A DNA stretch of 64,000 nt from Piromyces finnis (Eukaryota; Neocallimastigomycota; Neocallimastigomycetes; Neocallimastigales; Neocallimastigaceae): contig MCFH01000010.1 of assembly GCA_002104945.1 (NCBI GenBank), forward strand, positions 124,001-188,000. The letters are read 5' to 3'. Both the position numbers and the translations under genes were made by a program. The number at the start of each line of letters is the position of its first letter. The stretch's first letter is position 1. Below, in pieces: positions 39,857 through 50,649 of this stretch. The notes beneath the pieces are model-generated. The model saw only the letters and a program-made list of their open reading frames with translations, was not told where the DNA came from and did not search any database.

Positions 39857-40277
39857 AAACTTTAAAGTTTTTAAATATTTATATTCTTTAGCACAGGATT
39901 AAAAAAAATACCCAAAGAATTAAAAAATATATGTATATATAAGGTGTTAAACTTTTTAATATTACTTTAAAGAACACGAAAAAAGTAAAATTAAAAGTTA
40001 ACATCTTAATTAATTGATATATTTAAAAAAAAAAAATCGAAAATTCAAAAAATTATTAAAAACTCTTACTTTAAACATAGATTACCTATAAAATAAATTA
40101 AAATAAATTAATTTATTTTAGTAAATATATAAACAACAAAAACTAGAAATAAAATAACCATTAGAAAAAAACAAAATTAAAAATAATTATTTATAAAAAA
40201 TAAAAATAATAAAATAAAATAATTTTATATAAAAAATTCTCTTTTAAGATAATACTTATCAATAAGATTTTTCCTTT

Positions 40278-40283
<6 letters not shown>
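39857..40283. other. GDI 3' flank
   Basis: A/T-rich untranslated region. No exon homologous to the symplekin fragment found beyond the LINE at 42999 can be seen here. Confidence 0.5.

Positions 40284-40322
<39 letters not shown>
40284..40322. repeat. Poly-T tract at the 5' edge of the LINE
   Basis: About 38 T in a row at the junction between GDI flank and LINE-related sequence. It could be the tail of an oppositely oriented insertion, or mark a rearrangement or assembly join. Confidence 0.7.
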
Positions 40323-40326
<4 letters not shown>

Positions 40327-40359
40327 ATTAATGATATAATAATATAACTATTTGAAAGT

Positions 40360-42921
40360 TTGGACAATGCCAAAACTATCATTAGTAGCTCTATGAAGCT
40401 ACTTTTTGATAGGTTTAGTAAGACACCTAACGTAATCAAGAGCGCCGACGTTGTTGTTCTGTCAATGAAGAATAACAAGGCTCCAGGTCCCGATGGTATC
40501 CCAATTGAATTTTTCAAAGCTTTCTTTTGTAACGAAGAACTGGAGAAAGAACATAAGTCTGCTGGAAATTGTCTTAAATTAATTTTTAATAAAATCTGGA
40601 ATGGTTCCTTTCCTTTGAATTGGAACTCTGCTTCCATTGTTTCTATTCCAAAGAAAGGCGATCTTTCAGACTGTAATAATTATCGTGGTATTTCTCTCAT
40701 CAATGTAGGTCTTAAAATTATTTCAAAAATTATAACTAATAGAATTTCAAAGTATGCTCTTTCTCATAATTTTATAAGACCTGAGCAATTTGGTTTTCGC
40801 AATAAAGAAGAATGTATTAGCTTATTTGTTTCCATTAGAGAAATCTGTCAAAGAAGAAAATTTAAAGGAAAAGCCACTTATGTCGCCTTTCTAGACCTTA
40901 AAAAAGCATACGACTCAGTTCCTATTTTTAATATCCTTACAAAGTTATATAAATTAGGTATACGTGGTAAATGTTTTGATTTTCTCAATAATCTCTACTC
41001 TACCTCTAAAGCTCGTGCACGTTTCTTGGATATGCTTTCCAATGAATTCCCTATAAACCGTGGTGTAAGACAAGGATGTCCTCTTTCTCCTATACTGTTT
41101 AACCTCTTTATCAATGATATTTTAAATAAATGTGAAAGGCTTGGAGTTAGCTTAGGTAATAAACGCTGTTGTGGTGGCCTTTTCGCTGATGACATTGTTT
41201 TGATTGCTCCTAGTAAGAAGAACCTTCAAAAGATGCTCAATCTAGTCCTTGATTGGGCTAATTTAAATGAAATGTCTTTTGGAATAAATAAATGTGCAAC
41301 TATTGTTGTTAAACCTATCAACTTTAATAGATCCCCTAGTTATGTCGACCCAACATTTTACATCGGTATGTACTCGATTCCAAAGGTTTCTTGCTATACT
41401 TATCTTGGAATCCCATTCGACGAAGATCTTTCTTTGACTCCTATTCTGTCCAATATGTACAAAAAAGTTCAGAAATCTTTATTCTCTTTTAAGAACTTCC
41501 TCACCAACAATTGTGTTCCTATTGGCTTAAAAAACATAGTAATTCATTCTTATATTTTAAGCAAAGTCTCTTATTATGCTCCTTTGCTTGGTTCCAACAA
41601 AAATAGAACTAGAAGAGTCCAATCTCTTATCAATACTGCTGTTTTATGGAGTGTCAATAGCTTTCACAATAAAAGTTTTAATAACAAAGATTTTGTTTTT
41701 GAACGAAATTCATTTATTAGTCTGTATGCTCTTACAAGAGATATGAAGATCCCTACCCTTTCAGGTATTTGTGCTGCGCAACAAGTGAAATGCTTTGTTA
41801 AATGGAGAAAATCAAATTGTATAATTAAAGATCTCGTCCGATCTATTCCTCCCATGTCTCATTACTCTTGGGCCAAAGAATCTTGTTCACTACATAAGAA
41901 GCTTATGAAAATAAATATTAAAAGTACTAAAGATATTAGAGAATATTATTGGAATAATAGTAGCCTAAATAATGGAAGTAAAGCCCTCAGATATACTAAC
42001 AACAAATTCCTTAATTCAAATCGCCTAATGCATATCGGTCTCAACAAACCTCACTTAAATTTAGGAATTACCTGGATTATTCGTATTCGATGCGGTTATG
42101 AAAATACTACCCGAATTGCTATTGCCAGTAATAGAGTTACTCCTGACTGCCCTCGTGTCTGTCCATGTTGCGGATATGACGAACAATCTTTTTACCATTG
42201 GATATTAGAATGTTCTGCATTCTCTGAATACAGAGCTTCTTCACTTAGCTTTCTTGACGATCTTTTTACCCTTTTTTACAATAAATATAAGAATCAATTC
42301 ATCACATACTTACTCCCCGAAACGGAAGTAAGAAAAACAATTTATAACTATATTTTTACGTTCCTTCTTGGTGGAACTTTAGCTTATGATGAGCTACAAA
42401 TCGATAAGGCGGAACAAAGACATTTGAATGAACAGCTTTACAGTTCATCGGGGTCTCATGTTCCATATGTAGAGGGTCTCGCGGCTTTTCTTACTAAAAC
42501 AATCCCTATCATTAGTAGCTCTATGAAGCTACTTTTTGATAGGTTTAGTAAGACACCTAACGTAATCAAGAGCGCCGACGTCGTACCGATATGGCAAAGG
42601 AACATTTCCAATGTTCCGTACACAGGGTTCAATGTTAGTATTTCCTCAAATTCGAATGAAAACATTATGAACTCATGGGAGAGTTTAGTGGACACCACAC
42701 TATCATACCTGATGTTACTTCTTTTTTTTATTTCATTTAATTTATTAGGTAGGGACCAATCCCACACAGTACAAATTGCAGAGTTCATTGAACTTTTATG
42801 CAACTTAAATAATTATTTTATATTTTTTTATATTTATATTTTTATTTATATATATTTTATTATTTTTATTTATTACTTATTATATCAATATCAATATGTA
42901 TTATCACCTAATATTATGTAA
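40360..42921 (+). CDS. LINE reverse transcriptase (5'-truncated ORF2)
   Basis: One uninterrupted frame of about 853 codons. Its first 30 codons are the duplicated 3' segment read in frame. Reverse-transcriptase motifs in order: KAPGPDGIPIEFFK, SIPKKGDLSDCNNYRGI, FLDLKKAYDSVP, GVRQGCPLSPILFNLFINDI, and the active-site LFADDIVLIA (FADD in place of the commoner YADD). The thumb/connection region runs to about 41770, and the C-terminal zinc motif CPCCGYDEQSFYHWILEC lies at about 42160-42215. There are no internal stops, so the copy is young. Without endonuclease it cannot prime on its own in the usual way. The last 60 codons (after about 42730) read through the A/T-rich 3' region and may not be real protein. 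Confidence 0.85.
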   Translation: MDNAKTIISSSMKLLFDRFSKTPNVIKSADVVVLSMKNNKAPGPDGIPIEFFKAFFCNEELEKEHKSAGNCLKLIFNKIWNGSFPLNWNSASIVSIPKKGDLSDCNNYRGISLINVGLKIISKIITNRISKYALSHNFIRPEQFGFRNKEECISLFVSIREICQRRKFKGKATYVAFLDLKKAYDSVPIFNILTKLYKLGIRGKCFDFLNNLYSTSKARARFLDMLSNEFPINRGVRQGCPLSPILFNLFINDILNKCERLGVSLGNKRCCGGLFADDIVLIAPSKKNLQKMLNLVLDWANLNEMSFGINKCATIVVKPINFNRSPSYVDPTFYIGMYSIPKVSCYTYLGIPFDEDLSLTPILSNMYKKVQKSLFSFKNFLTNNCVPIGLKNIVIHSYILSKVSYYAPLLGSNKNRTRRVQSLINTAVLWSVNSFHNKSFNNKDFVFERNSFISLYALTRDMKIPTLSGICAAQQVKCFVKWRKSNCIIKDLVRSIPPMSHYSWAKESCSLHKKLMKINIKSTKDIREYYWNNSSLNNGSKALRYTNNKFLNSNRLMHIGLNKPHLNLGITWIIRIRCGYENTTRIAIASNRVTPDCPRVCPCCGYDEQSFYHWILECSAFSEYRASSLSFLDDLFTLFYNKYKNQFITYLLPETEVRKTIYNYIFTFLLGGTLAYDELQIDKAEQRHLNEQLYSSSGSHVPYVEGLAAFLTKTIPIISSSMKLLFDRFSKTPNVIKSADVVPIWQRNISNVPYTGFNVSISSNSNENIMNSWESLVDTTLSYLMLLLFFISFNLLGRDQSHTVQIAEFIELLCNLNNYFIFFYIYIFIYIYFIIFIYYLLYQYQYVLSPNIM
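40376..40451 (+). repeat. 76-bp direct repeat, copy 1 (LINE A left end)
   Basis: Identical over 76 bp to 42506-42581, from CTATCATTAGTAGC to AGCGCCGACGT. Confidence 0.95.
42506..42581 (+). repeat. 76-bp direct repeat, copy 2 (within LINE A 3' part)
   Basis: The resident position of the repeated segment. A degenerate version also occurs at about 60465-60545 in the family A relic in the same context, so this 3' location is the ancestral one. Confidence 0.9.
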
Positions 42922-42998
42922 TATCACTAATTAAATAAGTAAATAAATAAAAGACGTGTATTCTCTTCCTAGTCTAAAAAAAAAAAAAAAAAAAAAAA

Positions 42999-43199
42999 TG
43001 GGAAGGTTTTATAAGATGTTTAAAAATTACACTTCCTCAATCTTTAAATGTCATCCTTCAACTTCCTTTACCTCAATTAAAAGAAGTTTTAACAAAGGTT
43101 CCAGATTTGAAGGATACACTTAAGAATCAAATTAAACAATTATCTAAAAGTCAACGTACCAGTAAAATTGAAAAAATCATGGAATTACTTAAAATGTAA
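42999..43199 (+). CDS. Orphan last exon of symplekin/Pta1 (C-terminal fragment)
   Basis: Starting directly after the LINE poly-A, 66 codons read cleanly to a TAA: it opens [16 protein letters not shown], then [14 protein letters not shown] and KVPDLKD. This matches the C-terminal end of symplekin (WEGFxKCC...PQSF..LLQLP..QL). Symplekin/Pta1 is the scaffold of the cleavage-polyadenylation machinery. No upstream symplekin exon exists in the window, where GDI and the LINE occupy the 5' side. It may be the remnant of a gene cut by rearrangement, a chimeric retrocopy, or a contig join. The other frame beginning ATG at 42998 is also open for a while, but it lacks similarity. Confidence 0.7.
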   Translation, partial: WEGFIRCLKITLPQSLNVILQLPLPQLKEVLTKVPDLKDTLKNQIKQLSKSQRTSKIEKIMELLKM

Positions 43200-43400
43200 A
43201 AAAAAGAATTCATATTATATAAAAAAAATTATTTATTTATTTTTATATCATATATAACTAATATAGAAAAGTAAATAAATAAGAATTTTTTTAATTTTAT
43301 ATTTTTACTTTTTTCAATATATTTTTTTATTTATTAATGGATTTTATATATAAACTTTTTAAATTTTTCAATTTTTTTTTTTTAATTAAACTATACAATA

Positions 43401-43432
<32 letters not shown>

Positions 43433-43770
43433 TATATTTCATTATATTATTATAATTATAATTATATTTTAAACGAATACATAGTAATTTTTTCTCCACC
43501 ATACTTTTTTCTTTTATATATTTATATCAACAAAATCATTTCAAAAAAAAAAAAAAGTAAAATATTAAATAATATCTAATAATAATAATAATTTAAAATA
43601 ATTTCATATTAAATATATATATTTAATAAAAATAAAAAGACATTTTTCAAGAAATAAAAATAAATTTAATAAAATAATAAAATATAAAATCATATATTTA
43701 ATACTTCAACAACACTTATTAATTTCTTAAATCATAACTAAAAATTAATAACTAATTATTTATTTATTTA

Positions 43771-43862
<92 letters not shown>

Positions 43863-44747
43863 TGAAATTATTTTTAAAATTTATCATATTATTATTACAA
43901 TTGTTTTTTTATTTGAATTATATAGTAAATCCTTGCTATTTTCTTTTTTACAAAATAAAGAGTAATACAAACAATTATAATCAGAAAAATTTTATAATTC
44001 TCATATCATTATTTCCCTTTTTTTTTTTAAAAAAAAAAAATAAAAATGAAGCAACATACAAAAAAAAATAATACTAATCGATAATTTACTTTATCTCCTT
44101 AATGAAATTTTCATTAAAAATATAATTATTATGTGTAATGTTTATTTATAATTAATAATTTTTTTATTTCAGGAAATTATTAAATACTTTTTTAATATTT
44201 TTGAAAGATTATAATAACCATTATTTTCATTTTTTCATAATTTTTTAACATTTTCTAATATTATGATTTCTACTATTATTTAAATATTTAAATTCTATTT
44301 TATAAAATATGAGAAGAAAAAAATGAAATAAAAAAGTTATTACAAATACATTAATTTTCATTTATCTTTTTTTTAACCAATAAAAATTATCTAAATTTGT
44401 ATATAAAATATATTATGTATTTTCCTTTTCTGTATGTTCTATTTCTAATAATAATGTATACAATTAATTAATAATTGAATTTATAAGTTTAAGAATATGT
44501 AAGAAAAAAAAAAAAGGCTCATCTTAAATTATGGCGTTCAAAAAAAATATATATTATTTTATAATATTTATAATAATAATAATAATAATAGTACTATTTA
44601 ATAATAGTGATATATTTATTCTATTCTATTCATATATAAATTATCTTTTTTTTTCTAAACAGGAATGAATGAATAAAACTAAGGATTGAATTATTTATAA
44701 TTCTATTTTATTATTGTAAAAGGTAAAATTCTTTTCTTTATTCAACT

Positions 44748-44798
<51 letters not shown>

Positions 44799-45617
44799 TT
44801 AATAGAGTTATTTAATTAAATAAAAAAAAATGGTAATAATGTATTACCTTCTATTAAATAAATTGAACCATATATTAATTTAATATATTACCATTTTTTT
44901 AAAAAAATAATTTTTGTTAATACCAAGGATGAAAAAAAAAAATTAATTAAACTTAATATATATATTAAAAAGTTGTAATGAAAAATAGGTAGAGTTTTTA
45001 TTTTTTATAAAAAGTTTATAACTTTAAAAGATCTATTTATTAAATCATTCTATAATTATTAATGTTTTATTTCTTATAAAGTTATTATTCTAATCTATAT
45101 TAATTGGATATTAATTGGCTGTAAATTTTGCTAAAATAATGTTGTCCTAACTTTTTATATTTAAAATATAATTTTTTTTTTGATTTGGATATTTATTCTT
45201 TAATTATAATAACACAAAAATAAAAAAATGAAAAATGAAAGATTTTTTTTTTTTTTTTTGATTAAATATATCTTTTATTTATATTTTTCTAAATAATGGT
45301 TTAAAATTCTTATTAAAAATAAAAAAAATGATTAATAAAATAACTTTATAAAATAAATATTATTATTATAGATAAAATTAAGTAATATTAAATGACATTA
45401 AAATAAATAATTGATATTAAAACCTTCAATATGTATATAATTCTATATTGCTAATAATTTATTAAAATAATTAAAAGAAAGAGATTATATATACTTTTAT
45501 TAATAGATAAAAAATAATTAAAATATACTACTAATATGATCATATTTTTCTTTATATAATAAAAATCTGATATATTGTAGAATATGATTAACACTATTAA
45601 TTCGCAAGATATACTCT
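43200..45617. other. Intergenic region
   Basis: A/T-rich DNA holding poly-T at about 43401-43424 and 44762-44795 and an AAT array passing into an ATT array at 43773-43861, which is self-complementary. The short frame at 43862-44071 follows this repeat and has no gene-like composition. Confidence 0.55.
43773..43861. repeat. (AAT)n joined to (ATT)n, self-complementary
   Basis: A run of AAT triplets switches without a break into ATT triplets, so the two halves are inverted repeats able to form a long hairpin or cruciform. Confidence 0.9.
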
Positions 45618-48600
45618 TTATTCTTCCTTAGTTTCATTTTCCTTGGTTGGTTTGTATTTTTTAAAAATTTGTATTTTTCTATTTTGGTATTTCATTTTTT
45701 TTTTAAAAGCTAAAAATTCAGTCACCTCAGATACATTAGCGATAGCTTTTTCAGAATCAGGGATAGTAATAATATCTGGAATGGTCATGTTACTTATATC
45801 TCTTTTCAATGCTCTTTCTTTAATACTATCATTGGTTCTAACAAATGGTAAATAATAAGATAAAGTATAGATAATGGTGGCAATTCTACAAAAGTTAGTG
45901 GAAAGGATTTGATAAAATATTGGAAATACAACGCAAACTTCAAAAGGTAATTTAATTTTTGGGTTATTTCTTGCGATGATTAAATTAAAGATATCTAAGC
46001 TAATGAGTGAAATGGCAATGCAAATGCAAACAATCATTAGTGCTGGTAAATAAGAATGCATTAAAAACATAAATACTAATAGCACAAGAAAGGCGTAATC
46101 GTTTAAGATGGAAATAATAAAATCAAAACAAAATAATTTAGCTGTAAGAGTAGCTCGATGATTCCAACGACATTTATGGAGCAAACAATAAAGGAATTTA
46201 AAAAGAAAACGATGACGTGCTGGTTCCCAATAAGCAACACGTTGACGTGACAATGAATATTGACCACAATCGCAATCTTTCATATTTTCTCCTAGAAAAT
46301 GTGGAAGATATTCTTTTAAGTGGAAATAGCATCTTGGTACAAGAGTATCTATGATAACATGTGCTATTTCAATTTTATAATTACCATCATGTAATTCATT
46401 TGGATCACAAAATTGAGGTTTACCATACATGGTATGAAGACGAAGACCAAGTTGTAAATCATCTCCACGGAAAACTGTATCATGACGATAAAGACACTCC
46501 AATAGGAATGGGGTACTCCAAGTACTCATAGCCCCACTTGGGAATACTACTGTACCAATATCCTTATGTACCTTTTTACTGTACATTGAAATAATATATT
46601 CAAGATTTTGAAATGCTGAAACTATACCTTCACGACGATTACTTGCAATAATAGGATAGGCTAATGCTTTTACATTTTGATCCTTTTTAAAGTAGGATAA
46701 AATTTCTTCTTCAACCCAATTTTCCGGAATTAATACATCATCATCGATAATTGAAATGTACTTGATATCAATACCCGACCAAAACAAATTATTTATTAGA
46801 CAAAATTGAGCTAAAGTTTTAGAACCTTCATTTAAATTTGCATAAATAATATTTAATCCACAATAATTAGGATGTGTACATCTAAAGTGATGACTATAAC
46901 GGTCTACAATTTCCTTCATTTTTTGTTTTTCACTTGGAGAGGAACCATTTTCAGCTATGAAAATTGACATTGGCGTAGTAATTTTCAATAAATTTTCCAA
47001 AGTTGCTGGCAACACATCTGAACTATTATGACATACAATAAGAAAAGCATGATTAATACTTTTATACATGGATACAATTTTAGATTGTTTATTTTTATTT
47101 CCATGAACAATGTCAATTTCTATGACATTTCCTATTTCTTCATTTGGTATTCCGTCGTTACCCAAATTAATGTTGATGAATGAATTATTTGTGTCTGTGC
47201 TATTATGTTTGTTATAGTTAATACCCTTATCCCCATTCGAATCCCTATCATGAGTGGAATAGTTATTGGCACTATCTGAATTATTATTGAAAATGATTGT
47301 ATTATTGGATGCACTACTATTGTCATAAGTATCACTATATAGGGTAAAACCATCGTCTTCTTCATCATTAATAATGGTTGATGAACTATCCATTTCATTA
47401 TAAATAGCTAATGATTTCTTATTAAGAGAAGGCCATTTTACAAAAGGTGCGCCTAATAAAATCATAAAACTTTCTCTATTAAGTAAAAGCCAACATATAA
47501 TATTAAAGGTTATAAAGGGTATGCTGAAAGTTGCATAATTATTAATGATATAATTATATATTTTTCGACAGAGAACTTTGTAATAACTAAACTTTAGATT
47601 GGATCCAATTAAAAAATAGGATATTATAATCATGATCACAAGTTCAAATAAAGCAACCAACCAAAGCTTGAAAAAAGTAAAAGGAAAAAGTCTTGTTTTT
47701 TTATTGGAAAAAAAGTACCAAACAAAAGGATTAATGAAAACACCGTATAAAAGATGAATAAAGATGATTATGAATGATATTAAGAAAGCATTTGTAAAAA
47801 TAGAGTAGATACTGAATAAATTAATATTACGATTAGATTTAATAATTTCATCTCGCCTTTTTTTAATAAATATTTTCAAAGAGGCATAATCCTTTTCTAT
47901 ATTTGACATTTTATTTATTTGATTATTATTCTTATCAAGGATAGGTTCCAGTGAACCGTCCCATTTTAAATCTGCATGAACCATATTGAAAATACTATCC
48001 ATTCTATCTAAAAATAAGGTAGTTCCAAAAAAATTATTTACTATATAATTTATATAATCTCTAGTGTTATGTTTTTCACTTGAATAATTCATTAAATTAT
48101 CAAATATTGGTCTTCTCGTATCTTGTTTTCCTTTTCCTATAAAACGAAATTCCTCAAATTCTGTATAGATATAATTTTTACTCCAATCATTTAATGGTGA
48201 AGAAAAATATCCTTCATGATAATTCCATTGGTTTTTTGTCTATCGAGTTAAGAAAAAAAAATTTTAAATATTAATTGGTATGTTATCTTTTTTTTTTTTT
48301 TTAAATAATAACCATTTTATATCTATCTATCTATATATACTATATATAATATTTCATAAAAGATATAACTACTTACTTTATCATAATATAAAAAATAATT
48401 GGTTCCATTATATAAATAGCCATGCTGATTATTTAAAATGTAATCTATAGTCATTATTTTTAAAAATGAATCATAATTAAAGTTTTTTTTTAATTGGTCC
48501 AAGGAATTAAAATTTTCAGTCATATAGAATAATTTAGCAAGATCATTTTTGGAATGAAAAGTTTCAGGAGATTCAATTCCTTGATACCAATAATTTGCAT

Positions 48601-49896
48601 AACTATCTATATTTTCATTAATTAACAGTTTTGGGAATGTTTCAATTAAATCAAATTCACCATTGTATTTCATTGGAGAAAAGTGACTATTCATTTGGCC
48701 ATACATTTCAGTAGTGTTAAATTCATTTTTAAAATAATCAATATTTGGATTTTCTTTGATTAAATAAAAACCTATAGGGTTATTATTAAAATAAACTCTG
48801 GTAAATCCCACTTGAGCAGATGGTACATCCATAACATTACAGATATCGGTATTATGACGAAGCATAAGATTATCAGAAGAAGTAGATACTAATTGAATAC
48901 TAGTCTTATTAAACAGATTATAATATAATTTATCTGTGGGAGATGTTTGTGGTTGGGTTAAACTGTACTCTTTATAGGAGAGAAAATAAGAAGTTTTTTT
49001 AGGGTTATGATTCTTTTGAAAATAATATTTATTGGAATAGTAGGTAGTAAAATAAATATCGGTATTTATATTATCTGCCAATGCATTTATTTCCAATAAT
49101 AAATTTTCAAACTTTCCCACCGCATATGGAGTAATAATAGTAGCACTTACTTTTAATGATGGACTATTTTGTGAATTGGTGTAATGAGCATTTTCTAAAT
49201 CCTTATAGCCGGAAATGTCACCATTTAAATAAATTGTTGATATAAAATTATCAGAAAACAATTCTGAATACTTGTTTTGATTTCTGGTTATTTGGTTTCC
49301 TACTACCGTAGAAAGATCTGGATGATTATAAATTGAATCATTTCTATTGAAAAATTCATTTAACGGTTGGTTAGAATTCATATTCGATGGTTGAGCCAAT
49401 CTTTTAAAATTTTCTTCTTTTATGATTTTATTTTTATCAGTGATACTATAAGAAACATAACTATATGTTTCCTTTTTATCTAATTCATATTCTCCTCTCC
49501 AAATAGGATAATCTGTATCATCTAAATCTACTATTTTATTATTAATTTTCAGACCTACTTTTGTTGTATTTCTATTCACCGGGAACACTACACTAAATTG
49601 ATGAACCTCTAATTTTTTATATAACAAATATAACATTTATATAATATATATGTTATAATGTTATAAGTCAATAGGTAAAAATATATTATAAATGTATATT
49701 ATTATTATGATATTATGATATGATTATTAATAACAAAATTTAACAGCTAAAAAAATTATAATTATAATATAAATAAAAATTAAAATATATATATATATAT
49801 ATTCTTTAAATACTAACTTGAATAAACATTTGTGAAAAGAATTATTAATTCAAATAAATAAGTAACCCTATATATAAAATTCTTCTTTTTCAACAT
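45618..49896 (-). CDS. CotH-domain / family-2 glycosyltransferase fusion, membrane protein
   Basis: Model: complement(join(45618..48239, 48377..49608, 49818..49896)), 1310 residues, phases consistent. Exon 1 encodes a signal peptide (MLKKKNF then YLFELIILFTNVYS). Residues about 27-500 are CotH-like: VFPVNRNTTKVGLKIN, GFTRVYFNNNPIGFYLI, FDLIETFP, and TIDYILNNQHGYLYN before YFLYYDK. Membrane helices follow at about 580-690. A GT2 catalytic domain spans about 830-1120 with ISIIDDDVLIPENW (DxD), FRGDDLQLGLRL and a QRVAYW near the QxxRW position, then 4-5 more helices (about 1146-1260). This topology resembles processive cellulose/hyaluronan-synthase-type GT2 enzymes. The Asp residues expected in an active CotH kinase are not seen, so the CotH part may only bind. 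It is divergent from the LRR-glycosidase gene, 750 bases away. Confidence 0.85.
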
Positions 49897-50649
49897 TTTT
49901 ATTTTACTAATAATAATGTATATAAAGACTATTAAGTAAGTATATCAAGTATATTATTATTTAGTGTTAATACTATAAAGTATTGCTATTTTTAAATAAA
50001 TAAAAAAAACAAAAACACTTGATAAACCTTTTTATTTTTCTTTATTTTTTATATAGGATTTCCAACCAATAAACCTTGAGAAATAAATAAATATATATTT
50101 ATTTTATTTAAATCATCCATTGAATAATTATTCCATATTTAAATGGGTATTTAAATATATAAAAAATATTAAAATTAAAAATAAATTAAATTTATGAATT
50201 TTTTTTTTTAATACCAAAAAAATTTTTTTTAATAGTAATACTAATGATATTATTTAATATTAAGCAAAAATAAAAGGTAATATTATTTTAATAAGAAATA
50301 TCATATTTTACTATTTTATATTCATCCTTTTAATATTACAATTTTATTTTACTTTTTTTTAAAAAAAGCCTTTTTTTTCCTTATTGAATAATCTTCTTTT
50401 TTTTGATAGCAAACTTTTGGGTTGGTTACCTGACCAATCAAACAAAAAAAAATTTTTAATATTCCTTCTTTTGTATTTTTATAACTCTTGGCATATTTTT
50501 TTTTCTTTTTGGATGCTTTTATTTCATTTATAAATATATTTTTATATTGACGCTCTTTAACATCGTTTTATACTTTTAATATTTTTTATTAGTAAAGCAA
50601 TTCAATTTCATATTTAAATATTTTTTTTTAAAAAAAATCTTATTTAAAG
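49897..50649. other. Shared promoter region of the CotH-GT2 and LRR-glycosidase genes
   Basis: About 750 bases between the two divergent ATGs. It contains an A/T-rich core, a less AT-rich patch near 50405-50442 with imperfect symmetry (GGTTGGTTACC, ACCAATC), and a T9A8 tract at 50621-50637 just before the ATG at 50650. The arrangement suggests co-regulation. Confidence 0.4.
50621..50637 (+). promoter_or_regulatory. T-tract/A-tract junction at the LRR-glycosidase start
   Basis: Nine T then eight A, ending 12 bases before the ATG. Same recurrent arrangement; function inferred. Confidence 0.3.

Larger units (their letters stand above)
40360..42998 (+). mobile_element. LINE (non-LTR retrotransposon) family A, 5'-truncated
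   Basis: Contains the reverse transcriptase and 3' part of a LINE ending TCTAGTCT-like (CCTAGTCT) plus about 23 A to 42998. The N-terminal endonuclease found in the related element at 54968-59846 is absent. The left end is a 76-bp piece identical to the element's own 3' region, so it is not a simple truncation. I found no target-site duplication: the left flank is GDI-side A/T DNA and the right flank is a symplekin exon. Confidence 0.9.

Noticed and set aside
40281-40637. 118-residue minus-strand frame ending in poly-Lys
   Set aside because: Antisense of the LINE A left end plus the poly-T tract read as Lys.
43862-44071. 69-residue frame
   Set aside because: Begins in the ATT array, is Phe/Leu/Ile/Lys from homopolymers, and has no recognisable motif.
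48323-48376. C-terminal residues after YYDK in the CotH frame as a real protein end
   Set aside because: They are read-through into an intron with a GTAAGT donor; the frame continues in phase into the next exon and the GT2 domain.
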